A stretch of DNA of 64,000 bases, from contig NZ_CP173170.1 in assembly GCF_044788715.1 (NCBI RefSeq), positions 1,116,001 through 1,180,000 of the forward strand, given 5' to 3'. This DNA is from Methylotuvimicrobium sp018830325. Its GTDB lineage: Bacteria; Pseudomonadota; Gammaproteobacteria; Methylococcales; Methylomonadaceae. Under the pieces are notes generated by a model that was not told where the DNA came from, did no database searches, and was given only the letters and a program-made list of their open reading frames with translations. Below are positions 36,018-43,899 of this stretch, piece by piece; the first letter of the stretch is position 1, and every line of letters begins with the position of its first letter. The translations under genes and the position numbers were made by a program.

Positions 36018-36635
36018 ATGTATCAAAGTCTAATAATAAATAAAATATCGGGTCTTTTTTTGCTTTTTTTGTTGGGCTTAACCGAAGTTTATGCCGAGGA
36101 TATTCTTAGTGCCAGGGAGGTTGTTGAAAATTTTCAAGCCGAGTTAATAGATGTTATGAAAAGCGGTAAGGAGCTTGGTTATGAAGGTCGTTTCGATAAG
36201 CTTGAAAAGCCGGTAAGTGAAAGCCACGATTTAAATATGATTGCAAGAGTCGTGGTCGGGCGCGAATGGGAGAATATGTCGTCGGATCAACAAGAAAAAT
36301 TTATCGAGGTGTTTAGTCGATTCAGCGTTGCGGCTTATGCGCACAATTTTAAGGAATACTCCGGCGAATCTTTTAAATTCGAATCGGAGGAAGAGACCGG
36401 AAGGGGGGGTATTATAGTCCATACTTATTTGGTCATACCCGATGATAAGGATGTTAAATTCGATTATATGTTGAAGAAAAAAGGTAATAGCTGGAGAATA
36501 ATAAACATCATTGCCAATGGTGTTAGCGATTTGGCTTTAAGGCGTTCGGAGTATGGCAGTATCTTGAAACGTGACGGCTATGACGTGCTGATCGAAAAAA
36601 TCAGCGAAAAAATCGATCTTTATTCAAAACAGTAG
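36018..36635 (+). CDS. hpnM: HpnM, MlaC-like periplasmic lipid-binding protein
   Basis: 205 residues from ATG 36018, which has GGAG five bases before it. Signal peptide (IINKISGLFLLFLLG...VYA), then the MlaC/Ttg2 fold: AREVVENFQAELIDVMK, LGYEGRFDKLEKPV, WENMSSDQQEKFIEVFSRFS and SGESFKFESEE. MlaC proteins carry phospholipid across the periplasm; the HpnM subgroup is the one encoded in hopanoid loci. Six bases upstream of mlaA, so the two are probably made together. Confidence 0.87.
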   Translation: MYQSLIINKISGLFLLFLLGLTEVYAEDILSAREVVENFQAELIDVMKSGKELGYEGRFDKLEKPVSESHDLNMIARVVVGREWENMSSDQQEKFIEVFSRFSVAAYAHNFKEYSGESFKFESEEETGRGGIIVHTYLVIPDDKDVKFDYMLKKKGNSWRIINIIANGVSDLALRRSEYGSILKRDGYDVLIEKISEKIDLYSKQ

Positions 36636-36641
36636 GTTTTT

Positions 36642-37523
36642 ATGGGTATTTTGGGTGGCAAACTTCAGCGAATGGTTGTCGTTTTTCTTTGTGCTCAAGC
36701 TTACGGGTTAAGCGGCTGCTCGACGACGGCGAGTCAAGATTTATCGTTGTCGGAAGTCGACCCTTACGAAGACATAAACCGTAAGGTATATGCTTTTAAT
36801 ATGACGGTTGACGAATATGTCGCCGAACCCGTCGCCAATGCTTATAAAGCCGTGACGCCGAATGTTATGCAGGCTGGAGTCAATAATTTTTTCGGCAATC
36901 TAAAAACCATCAATACCGTTATCAACGATGTTTTGCAGGGTAAGTTTCAGCAAAGCGTCGAAGATTCCGGGCGTTTTTTGGTGAATTCCACAATGGGTCT
37001 GGGCGGTTTACTCGATATCGCGACCGACATGGGATTGGAGCATCATGAAGAAGACTTTGATCAGACCTTCGCGGTCTGGGGGGTTCCGCAGGGTTCTTAT
37101 TTAATGCTGCCTTTTTTAGGACCCTCGACCACCCGGGGCATTCCCGGGTCGGTATTGGATACTGCAGCGAACCCGGCGACCTATGTTGGAATGCCGGTGC
37201 AAGCATTGCAAGTGTTGGAAGTTGTCAATGCTAGAGCTAATGCTGACGGTGCGCTGAAATTCATTGATGAAGCGGCATTGGATCCTTATGTGTTCACCCG
37301 AGAATCTTATCTTCAGTGGCGCAATAATCTGATCAACGATGGAAATATTGAAATCAATGACGACTTAGATAAAGCGCTGCTAGATTTTGATGAGGCGTTG
37401 TTTGACGAAGTGAATGATGCTGAGCTGGAATCTGAAGGATCACTCGACAATATGAAGCCTATAGCGGTGGAGGATGCTTCGGAAACAGTCAAGGCGAAAC
37501 CGATACCGAACCAAGGATTTTAG
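36642..37523 (+). CDS. mlaA: MlaA/VacJ outer-membrane lipoprotein
   Basis: 293 residues. Lipoprotein signal ending LSGC, then the MlaA pattern DPYEDINRKVYAFNMTVDE, RFLVNSTMGLGGLLDIA and FAVWGVPQGSYLMLPFLGPS, with an acidic C-terminal tail that is not conserved. MlaA removes phospholipids from the outer leaflet of the outer membrane and hands them to MlaC. Pairing with HpnM instead of the mlaFEDCB operon suggests a hopanoid or mixed lipid route. Confidence 0.92.
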   Translation: MGILGGKLQRMVVVFLCAQAYGLSGCSTTASQDLSLSEVDPYEDINRKVYAFNMTVDEYVAEPVANAYKAVTPNVMQAGVNNFFGNLKTINTVINDVLQGKFQQSVEDSGRFLVNSTMGLGGLLDIATDMGLEHHEEDFDQTFAVWGVPQGSYLMLPFLGPSTTRGIPGSVLDTAANPATYVGMPVQALQVLEVVNARANADGALKFIDEAALDPYVFTRESYLQWRNNLINDGNIEINDDLDKALLDFDEALFDEVNDAELESEGSLDNMKPIAVEDASETVKAKPIPNQGF

Positions 37524-37585
37524 GCGTTTCAACCCGCCTCGAGCGCTTTGGATTGCCTTGGGCATAGTCGAATCTGAGGTTCGTG

Positions 37586-38101
37586 CTAAAAGTGAAGCAG
37601 CGAGTGAACTTCGTATGCGTCAAGCTTTTCACGGCCTTTGAGAAAATCCAATTCAACGACAAATGCACAGGCTTCAACGGTTGCGCCCAGTTTCTCGACC
37701 AGTTCGCAACTGGCCTTGGCGGTTCCGCCTGTTGCCAACAAATCGTCTATCAACAAAACACGGTCACCGGTTTCAAACGCATCGCTATGTGCTTCCAGTG
37801 TCGCCGATCCGTATTCCAAGTCGTAAGAAACGCTTTGTACGTCATAGGGTAATTTTCCCGGTTTTCTGAGCGGTACAAACGGCAATCCCAGTTCCCATGC
37901 GACCAATGCGCCGAATATAAAGCCTCGTGCTTCCATGCCGGCTACTGCTGTAATGTCTCTTTCCAAGAACGGATGCAGTAGATGGTGGACTGCAAGTCTT
38001 AATGCAACAGGGTCTTTGACTAGCGGTGTAATATCTTTGAAGATAATGCCGGGCTTCGGAAAGTCCGGGATGTCTCGGATTTTTTCTTTTAATTTGTTCA
38101 T
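37586..38101 (-). CDS. apt: Adenine phosphoribosyltransferase
   Basis: 171 residues, standard length. It salvages adenine with PRPP to AMP. IPDFPKPGIIFKDITPLV at the start, GMEARGFIFGALVA in the middle, and the PRPP motif VLLIDDLLATGGTAKA near residue 123. Convergent with mlaA, 62 bp between stops. HpnG releases adenine during hopanoid synthesis, so a nearby apt may recycle it; this link is inferred. Confidence 0.95.
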   Translation of the reverse strand: MNKLKEKIRDIPDFPKPGIIFKDITPLVKDPVALRLAVHHLLHPFLERDITAVAGMEARGFIFGALVAWELGLPFVPLRKPGKLPYDVQSVSYDLEYGSATLEAHSDAFETGDRVLLIDDLLATGGTAKASCELVEKLGATVEACAFVVELDFLKGREKLDAYEVHSLLHF

Positions 38102-38203
38102 AGTTAAAATATAGGGTACTTATCGCGTATATTTTTTTAGGAAAAAGCTATCCCGAACGTTTCGGTCGAGTTTGGGGTGGTGCTGAAACATTCGGGACGG
38201 GTT

Positions 38204-38594
38204 ATACCTTTCGCACTTCAAATTTCGGCAGTGCCTAAGGAGGCGCCGGGGTGCTCGGCAAAGGCTTTGCCAGCATGGATGCTGGCATAGAGCCTACATG
38301 GATGTATTCACCCAGCCCCTAAATTCCATAGCCCATCGGTCATCCTAAAAAGAGCAGTTGACATGTGTTGTAGACCGTTCGTGCTGAGCTAAGTCGAAGC
38401 ATGAAGGGTCTACAACACTTTCACCGTCTTGGTGAAGCCTCAAACTACCATTTACCCTTCGACGGGCTCAGGGCGAACGGTAGTTTGAGGGTATCAACTG
38501 CTCTTTTTAGGGTCATGGTTAATAGTCTTACTAATTTAGGGGCTGGGTCCTTTGACGGGCCCCCGGTGCCGAATTTTGATCTACGATGAGTATA
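38204..38594. repeat. Interspersed repeat family B, copy 2, interrupted
   Basis: The left part 38204-38310 matches 2211-2317 almost base for base, and the right part 38548-38594 matches the rest (TCCTTTGACGGGC to GATGAGTATA). A 237-bp TIR element (38311-38547) separates the halves. Directly preceded by a degraded family D piece (ACATTCGGGACGGGTTATAC). Confidence 0.85.
38311..38547. mobile_element. 237-bp TIR element inserted in repeat B
   Basis: Perfect 15-bp ends CCCAGCCCCTAAATT (38311-38325) and complement (38533-38547). Inside, a second inverted repeat CCTAAAAAGAGCAGTTGA (38344-38361) / complement (38494-38511) encloses further paired words such as TTGTAGACC/GGTCTACAA and CAAACTACC/GGTAGTTTG. 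Comparison with the uninterrupted copy at 2211 shows about five bases (CGGCG) replaced at the insertion point, so the target duplication is unclear. Non-coding. Confidence 0.8.
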
Positions 38595-38650
38595 AATAAC
38601 CCGCCCCGCGCGTATCCCAAGCGTGGGAAAGGCACATACTGCTTACAAAA

Positions 38651-40513
38651 TCACGCGCAAAATTGCTCGATGCTCTGCAGAATCCCTTGGGTATCCAATC
38701 CGCAAAAACTCAGTAATTCCTCGCGCGTGCCTTGTTCGATGAAGGCGTCGGGCAGGCCGATGTTCAAGACCGGCATCACGATTCTTTGTGCCTGCAGAAA
38801 TTCGTTGACCGCGCTGCCGGCGCCGCCGGCGACGACGTTTTCTTCGACCGTGACGATGACATCGTGACTCTTGGCCAGTTCCAGAATCAACGCTTCATCG
38901 AGCGGCTTGACGAAGCGCATGTTGACGACAGTCGCGCCGAGCTGCTTACCGACCTCGACCGACGGCGCAACCATGCTGCCGAAGGCGAGCATCGCGATAC
39001 GCCCGCCTTGGTGGCGAATTTCGGCCTTGCCGATCGGTAGGGCGGTCATGGCGCAATCGACCGGCACGCCCGGGCCCTTGCCGCGCGGATAGCGTACCGA
39101 AGCCGGGCCTTTATGAATATAACCGGTATAGAGCATCTGCCGGCATTCGTTTTCATCGGCCGGCGCCATGATCAGCATATTCGGCAAGCAGCGCATATAG
39201 GTGTAATCGAAACTGCCGGCATGGGTCGGGCCGTCCGGGCCGACTAAACCGGCGCGGTCCAAGGCGAATAAGACGTCCAGATCCTGCAAGACGACATCAT
39301 GTATCAATTGATCGTAGCCGCGTTGTAAAAAGGTTGAATAAATCGCGACGACCGGTTTACCGCCCTCGCAGGCCAGGCCCGCCGCCAAGGTTACGGCATG
39401 CTGCTCGGCGATGGCGACATCGAAATAGCGCTTCGGAAAGCGTTCGGAAAATGCGACCAAGCCCGAGCCTTCGCGCATTGCCGGGGTGATGCCGCACAGG
39501 CGCTCGTCTTGCTCGGCCATGTCGCAGAGCCATTGGCCGAACACCTGCGTATAAGTCGGGTGCGGAGAAGGGGCCGATTTCGGCAGGCAATCCCGGCTCG
39601 GGTCGAAGGCCGGTACGCCGTGATAGGCAAGCGGGTCTTTCTCGGCCGGCGCATAGCCTTTACCTTTCTTGGTGACGATATGCAAAAAGCGCGGGCCGGA
39701 AATCTGTTTCAAATTCTCCAGCGTTGACACCAGCATGTCCAGATCGTGGCCGTCGATCGGACCGATATAATTGAAACCCATTTCCTCGAATAAGGTGCCC
39801 GGCACGATCATGCCTTTCATGTGCTCCTCGGTCTTGCGCGCCAGTTCCCAGACGCTCGGCATGTTGCTGAGGACCTTCTTGCTTTCTTCGCGTACCGAAG
39901 AATAAATCTTACTCGACAGAATCTTAGTCAGATAATTATTCAACGCGCCGACATTCGGCGAAATCGACATATCGTTATCGTTCAGTATCACCAGCAAGTT
40001 CGCGTCGATCGCACCGGCATGATTCATCGCCTCGAAGGCCATGCCGCCGGTGATGCTGCCATCGCCGATGATCGCGACACAGTGCTTATCCTCGCCGCGC
40101 AAACCGGATGCGATCGCCATGCCCAAGGCCGCGCTGATCGACGTGCTCGAATGGCCGACGCCGAAGGCATCGTATTCGCTCTCGGAACGGTTCGGAAACG
40201 CGCAAATGCCGTCGCGGGTGCGGATCGTCGTCATGCGCTCCCTGCGCCCGGTCAGGATCTTATGCGGATAGGCCTGATGGCCGACATCCCAAACCAATTG
40301 ATCGCGGGGCGTGTCGAACACGTAATGCAGCGCCACGGTCAGCTCGACCGTTCCCAGACCGGCCGAGAAGTGTCCGCCGGAAATACTGACCGTGTGAGTT
40401 AAAAACTCGCGTAGCTCTTTGGCAAGCGGTTTTAATTGGTCCTTCGGCAGTTTTCTAAGGTCGGAGGGAAGCTTGATGCTGTCTAGTATGGGGAAATTTC
40501 CTGTGATTTTCAT
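38651..40513 (-). CDS. dxs: 1-deoxy-D-xylulose-5-phosphate synthase
   Basis: 620 residues, full length. It joins pyruvate and glyceraldehyde 3-phosphate to start the MEP isoprenoid pathway; TPP-dependent. DTPRDQLVWDVGHQAYPHKI near residue 69, GDGSITGGMAFEAMNH with NDNDMSIS (TPP/Mg site), and the pyrimidine-binding part DVAIAEQHAVTLAAGLACEG. Last gene of the xseB-ispA-dxs run. Upstream supply for the hopanoid genes a few kilobases away. Confidence 0.97.
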   Translation of the reverse strand: MKITGNFPILDSIKLPSDLRKLPKDQLKPLAKELREFLTHTVSISGGHFSAGLGTVELTVALHYVFDTPRDQLVWDVGHQAYPHKILTGRRERMTTIRTRDGICAFPNRSESEYDAFGVGHSSTSISAALGMAIASGLRGEDKHCVAIIGDGSITGGMAFEAMNHAGAIDANLLVILNDNDMSISPNVGALNNYLTKILSSKIYSSVREESKKVLSNMPSVWELARKTEEHMKGMIVPGTLFEEMGFNYIGPIDGHDLDMLVSTLENLKQISGPRFLHIVTKKGKGYAPAEKDPLAYHGVPAFDPSRDCLPKSAPSPHPTYTQVFGQWLCDMAEQDERLCGITPAMREGSGLVAFSERFPKRYFDVAIAEQHAVTLAAGLACEGGKPVVAIYSTFLQRGYDQLIHDVVLQDLDVLFALDRAGLVGPDGPTHAGSFDYTYMRCLPNMLIMAPADENECRQMLYTGYIHKGPASVRYPRGKGPGVPVDCAMTALPIGKAEIRHQGGRIAMLAFGSMVAPSVEVGKQLGATVVNMRFVKPLDEALILELAKSHDVIVTVEENVVAGGAGSAVNEFLQAQRIVMPVLNIGLPDAFIEQGTREELLSFCGLDTQGILQSIEQFCA

Positions 40514-40597
40514 GAATAAATCGATTCCTTATTGATCGGCACGGACGCGGTTACCGACTGATTATGCAGATTAATATCCTAGTATTCAAGTCGGGAA

Positions 40598-41494
40598 TTA
40601 ATGATCCCGCTGAATAATATAAAGCGACAAGTCGCGAAGCAAGTCGGCCTCGGACCCAAATCCGCTCAAGCTTTCGATGGCTTGCTCATGAAGCTCCTGG
40701 GCTTTTTGCTTTGCTCCGGCCAAGCCGAGTAAGGCAGGGTAGGTCGGCTTGTCGTTGTCTTTGTCCTTGCCTTGGGTTTTGCCGAGTGTTGCGGTATCGC
40801 TCTCTTCGTCCAAAATATCGTCCTTGACTTGGAAAGATAGGCCGATGCATTTTGCGTAATGATCGAGGCCTTCGGCTTGTTTCGGGTCGATATCGGGCTT
40901 GGTTAATGTTGCCATGTTGACGCTGGCTCGGATTAAGGCTCCGGTCTTGTGGATGTGCATATTTTCAAGCTGAGGCAGGGTCAGCATCGTGCCGACCGAT
41001 TCTAAATCGATGGCTTGGCCGCCGACCATGCCTTGAGAACCGCTAGCCTTGGCCAACATGGTAATCATTCTTAGACGGCTTTCGGCATTGGCTCGGATGG
41101 TTGGATCGTCCGCCAAGACCTTGAATGCCAGTGCTTGCAGTGCATCGCCGGTCAGAATGGCGGTCGCTTCATCATAAGCGATATGGCAAGTCGGCTTTCC
41201 GCGTCTGAGGTCGTCGTCGTCCATGGCCGGCAAATCGTCATGTATCAACGAATAAACATGAATGAATTCAACCGCACAGGCCGCTCCGTCTAAATCTTCC
41301 GGTGCAATGCCCAAGGCTTTTCCTGTACAGTAGGTTAGCATCGGGCGCATGCGTTTACCGCCGTCCAACACGCAATAGCGCATCGCTTCGTGTAATTTAG
41401 TCGGTATTTGTGTTTCGCTTGGCAGTCGGGCTTCCAAGGCTCTTTCAACTCGGTTTTGACAAAAGGTCAGATAGTCTTTCAGTGCGTTACTCAT
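40598..41494 (-). CDS. ispA: Farnesyl diphosphate synthase (IspA)
   Basis: 298 residues, trans-prenyltransferase. First Asp-rich motif DDLPAMDDDDLRRG near residue 87 and second DDILDEESD near residue 226; GKRMRPMLTYCTG near residue 47. The length and the DDxxxxD first motif fit bacterial FPP synthase. FPP feeds squalene synthase here. Overlaps the end of xseB by 8 bases. Confidence 0.95.
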   Translation of the reverse strand: MSNALKDYLTFCQNRVERALEARLPSETQIPTKLHEAMRYCVLDGGKRMRPMLTYCTGKALGIAPEDLDGAACAVEFIHVYSLIHDDLPAMDDDDLRRGKPTCHIAYDEATAILTGDALQALAFKVLADDPTIRANAESRLRMITMLAKASGSQGMVGGQAIDLESVGTMLTLPQLENMHIHKTGALIRASVNMATLTKPDIDPKQAEGLDHYAKCIGLSFQVKDDILDEESDTATLGKTQGKDKDNDKPTYPALLGLAGAKQKAQELHEQAIESLSGFGSEADLLRDLSLYIIQRDH

Positions 41495-41720
41495 CGGTGA
41501 AGGGCTCCAGAGTTTGAGTGCCGTTTTTTTCCAGTAAAATCTGAACTTTCTGTTCGGCTTCCTGCAAGGCTTTCTGGCAGGTTCGAGTCAGGGCGACGCC
41601 GCGTTCAAATGATTTTAACGAGTCTTCCAAAGATAGCTCACCTTGTTCCATTTGCTCGACGAGTTGCTCAAGCTCGGCTAGGGACTCTTCGAATAAATTC
41701 GTGGTTTTTTTTTTCGGCAT
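41487..41720 (-). CDS. xseB: Exodeoxyribonuclease VII small subunit
   Basis: 77 residues, typical XseB. FEESLAELEQLVEQMEQGEL, then SLEDSLKSFERGVALTRTCQ, the two-helix pattern that binds XseA. The common gammaproteobacterial order xseB-ispA-dxs is preserved with overlap to ispA. Confidence 0.93.
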   Translation of the reverse strand: MPKKKTTNLFEESLAELEQLVEQMEQGELSLEDSLKSFERGVALTRTCQKALQEAEQKVQILLEKNGTQTLEPFTDE

Positions 41721-41804
41721 GTAGATAAAATAGTAGGTAGAAATTGGGCGATGGAATCAAACCGGCCATTATATATGAAATTGGATAATGAGTGATTAGG
41801 AAGT

Positions 41805-43694
41805 ATGAGTAATGATTACAATGCAGCCGCGATAGAAGTATTAAGCGGCTTGGAACCGGTCCGAAAACGGCCGGGTATGTATACCGATACGACCCGACCG
41901 AACCATCTGGTGCAGGAGGTAGTCGACAACAGCGTCGACGAAGCGATAGCAGGGCATGCCGATAATATTAATGTCATATTATACAAAGACGGCTCGGTAT
42001 CGGTTAGTGACAATGGCCGCGGGATGCCGGTCGACATTCATCCGGAGCAGGGTATTCCCGGTGTCGAAGTGATCTTGACGCAACTGCATGCCGGCGGGAA
42101 GTTCTCGAATAAAAATTATCAGTTCTCCGGTGGTTTGCACGGTGTCGGTGTTTCGGTTGTTAATGCCTTGTCGGCTCATTTGGAGATTGAAGTTAAGCGG
42201 AGCGGTAAGGTGTATCGCATGACCTTCGCCGACGGCGAAAAGCAAAGCGATCTGACCGAAATGGGCACAGTGGGCCGCAACAATACCGGTACGGCGGTCA
42301 AGTTTTGGCCGAATGAAAAATATTTCGATTCGAGCAAGATTTCGGTCAGTAAGCTCAGGCATGTATTGAGAGCGAAAGCGGTATTATGCCCGGGTCTCAA
42401 TATTACTTTGCAATCCGAATTTACTGATGAGCAATGGCAGTGGTGCTACCAGGACGGCTTAAAGGAATATTTACTCGATCGTGTAGGGGATGCCGAATTT
42501 TATCCCGAACCGCCGTTCATGGGCAAAATGACGTCCGATCATGAAGCGGTCGAATGGGGCATCGTGTGGACGGCGGATAGTTTGCCGGAAGCGATTACCG
42601 AAAGTTATGTCAATCTGGTGCCGACCGCGCAAGGGGGCACGCATGTCAATGGTTTGCGGGCCGGCTTGACTGAAGCGATGCGCGAATTTTGCGATTTCAG
42701 AAACCTATTGCCGCGAGGCATCAAGGTTTCTCCGGAAGATGTCTGGGAGCATTGCCATTTTATTTTGTCGGTCAAATTGGAAGATCCTCAGTTTTCGGGA
42801 CAAACCAAGGAGCGTTTGAGTTCGCGCGAATGTGTCGCGTTCGTTTCGGGTGTTGCGAAAGACGGTTTCAGTCTTTGGCTGAATCAGCATCCCTCCGAAG
42901 GCGAAAAAATTGCCGAAATTATTATAGCCAGCGCGCAAAAGCGATTGAAATCCGCCAAGAAAATCGTTCGTAAGAAATTGACCTCGGGACCGGCGCTACC
43001 CGGTAAACTAGCCGATTGTTCCGGTCAGGATATCGGCCGATCCGAGTTGTTTTTGGTTGAGGGCGATTCGGCCGGCGGTTCGGCCAAACAGGCGAGAGAC
43101 CGAGAGTTTCAGGCAATCATGCCGCTACGGGGGAAAATCCTAAATACCTGGGAAGTCGATTCGAGCCAAGTCATGGCGTCTCAGGAGGTTCATGATATCG
43201 CGGTGGCTCTGGGTATAGAGCCGGGTTCGGATGATTTGCGAAGCCTGCGCTACGGCAAGGTATGTATTTTGGCGGACGCGGACTCGGACGGTAATCATAT
43301 TGCGACATTAATTTGCGCATTGTTTTACCAGCATTTCAAGGCGCTGGTGCAAGCCGGTCATGTTTTCGTCGCTATGCCGCCGTTGTATCGGGTCGATATC
43401 GGCAAAAAAGTCTTTTATGCGCTCGACGAATCCGAGCGCCAAGGCGTTTTGGATCGAATTAAGGCAGAGAAGTTGAAAGGCCAGATCAATGTTCAGCGTT
43501 TCAAAGGCTTGGGCGAAATGAACCCGAGCCAACTTCGTGAAACGACGATGAACCCCGATACCCGCCGGCTCGTGCAATTGACGGTTGCCGCCGATGACGA
43601 CACCAGCGAACAATTGGATTTATTATTAGCCAAAAAACGTTCGCCGGATCGCAAGCATTGGCTCGAAACCAAAGGGAATTTGGCGGATTTGTGA
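41805..43694 (+). CDS. parE: DNA topoisomerase IV subunit B
   Basis: 629 residues. GHKL ATPase motifs VVDNSVDEAIAGHAD, VSDNGRGMPVD and SGGLHGVGVSVVNALS; TOPRIM motifs FLVEGDSAGGSAKQARDR and DADSDGNHI. The residue pattern and 629-residue length fit ParE and not GyrB, which is about 170 residues longer. ParE with ParC unlinks daughter chromosomes. Single gene, followed 205 bp later by the restriction operon. Confidence 0.95.
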   Translation: MSNDYNAAAIEVLSGLEPVRKRPGMYTDTTRPNHLVQEVVDNSVDEAIAGHADNINVILYKDGSVSVSDNGRGMPVDIHPEQGIPGVEVILTQLHAGGKFSNKNYQFSGGLHGVGVSVVNALSAHLEIEVKRSGKVYRMTFADGEKQSDLTEMGTVGRNNTGTAVKFWPNEKYFDSSKISVSKLRHVLRAKAVLCPGLNITLQSEFTDEQWQWCYQDGLKEYLLDRVGDAEFYPEPPFMGKMTSDHEAVEWGIVWTADSLPEAITESYVNLVPTAQGGTHVNGLRAGLTEAMREFCDFRNLLPRGIKVSPEDVWEHCHFILSVKLEDPQFSGQTKERLSSRECVAFVSGVAKDGFSLWLNQHPSEGEKIAEIIIASAQKRLKSAKKIVRKKLTSGPALPGKLADCSGQDIGRSELFLVEGDSAGGSAKQARDREFQAIMPLRGKILNTWEVDSSQVMASQEVHDIAVALGIEPGSDDLRSLRYGKVCILADADSDGNHIATLICALFYQHFKALVQAGHVFVAMPPLYRVDIGKKVFYALDESERQGVLDRIKAEKLKGQINVQRFKGLGEMNPSQLRETTMNPDTRRLVQLTVAADDDTSEQLDLLLAKKRSPDRKHWLETKGNLADL

Positions 43695-43899
43695 GTCGTA
43701 TGGAGAGCAGTAAGTTTTGATAGGCGTTTAACCTAAGATGGGTAGAGCGAAACCCATCATGGAACATCATGAGAGCCATTCCAACAAATCGCGGGTTTGG
43801 TAAATGGCAGCGTTTCCATAACCGCGCCTGCGTTCAAACAAGACTGCCGAAGTATATATAAACGTACCGAGCAAGCGCCCGGCACAGTAAAGAATAGCC

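Noticed and set aside
39821..40402. 193-codon plus-strand frame opposite dxs
   Set aside because: Shadow of a GC-richer dxs segment; Arg/Asp/Ala-rich composition typical of an antisense frame, no motif.
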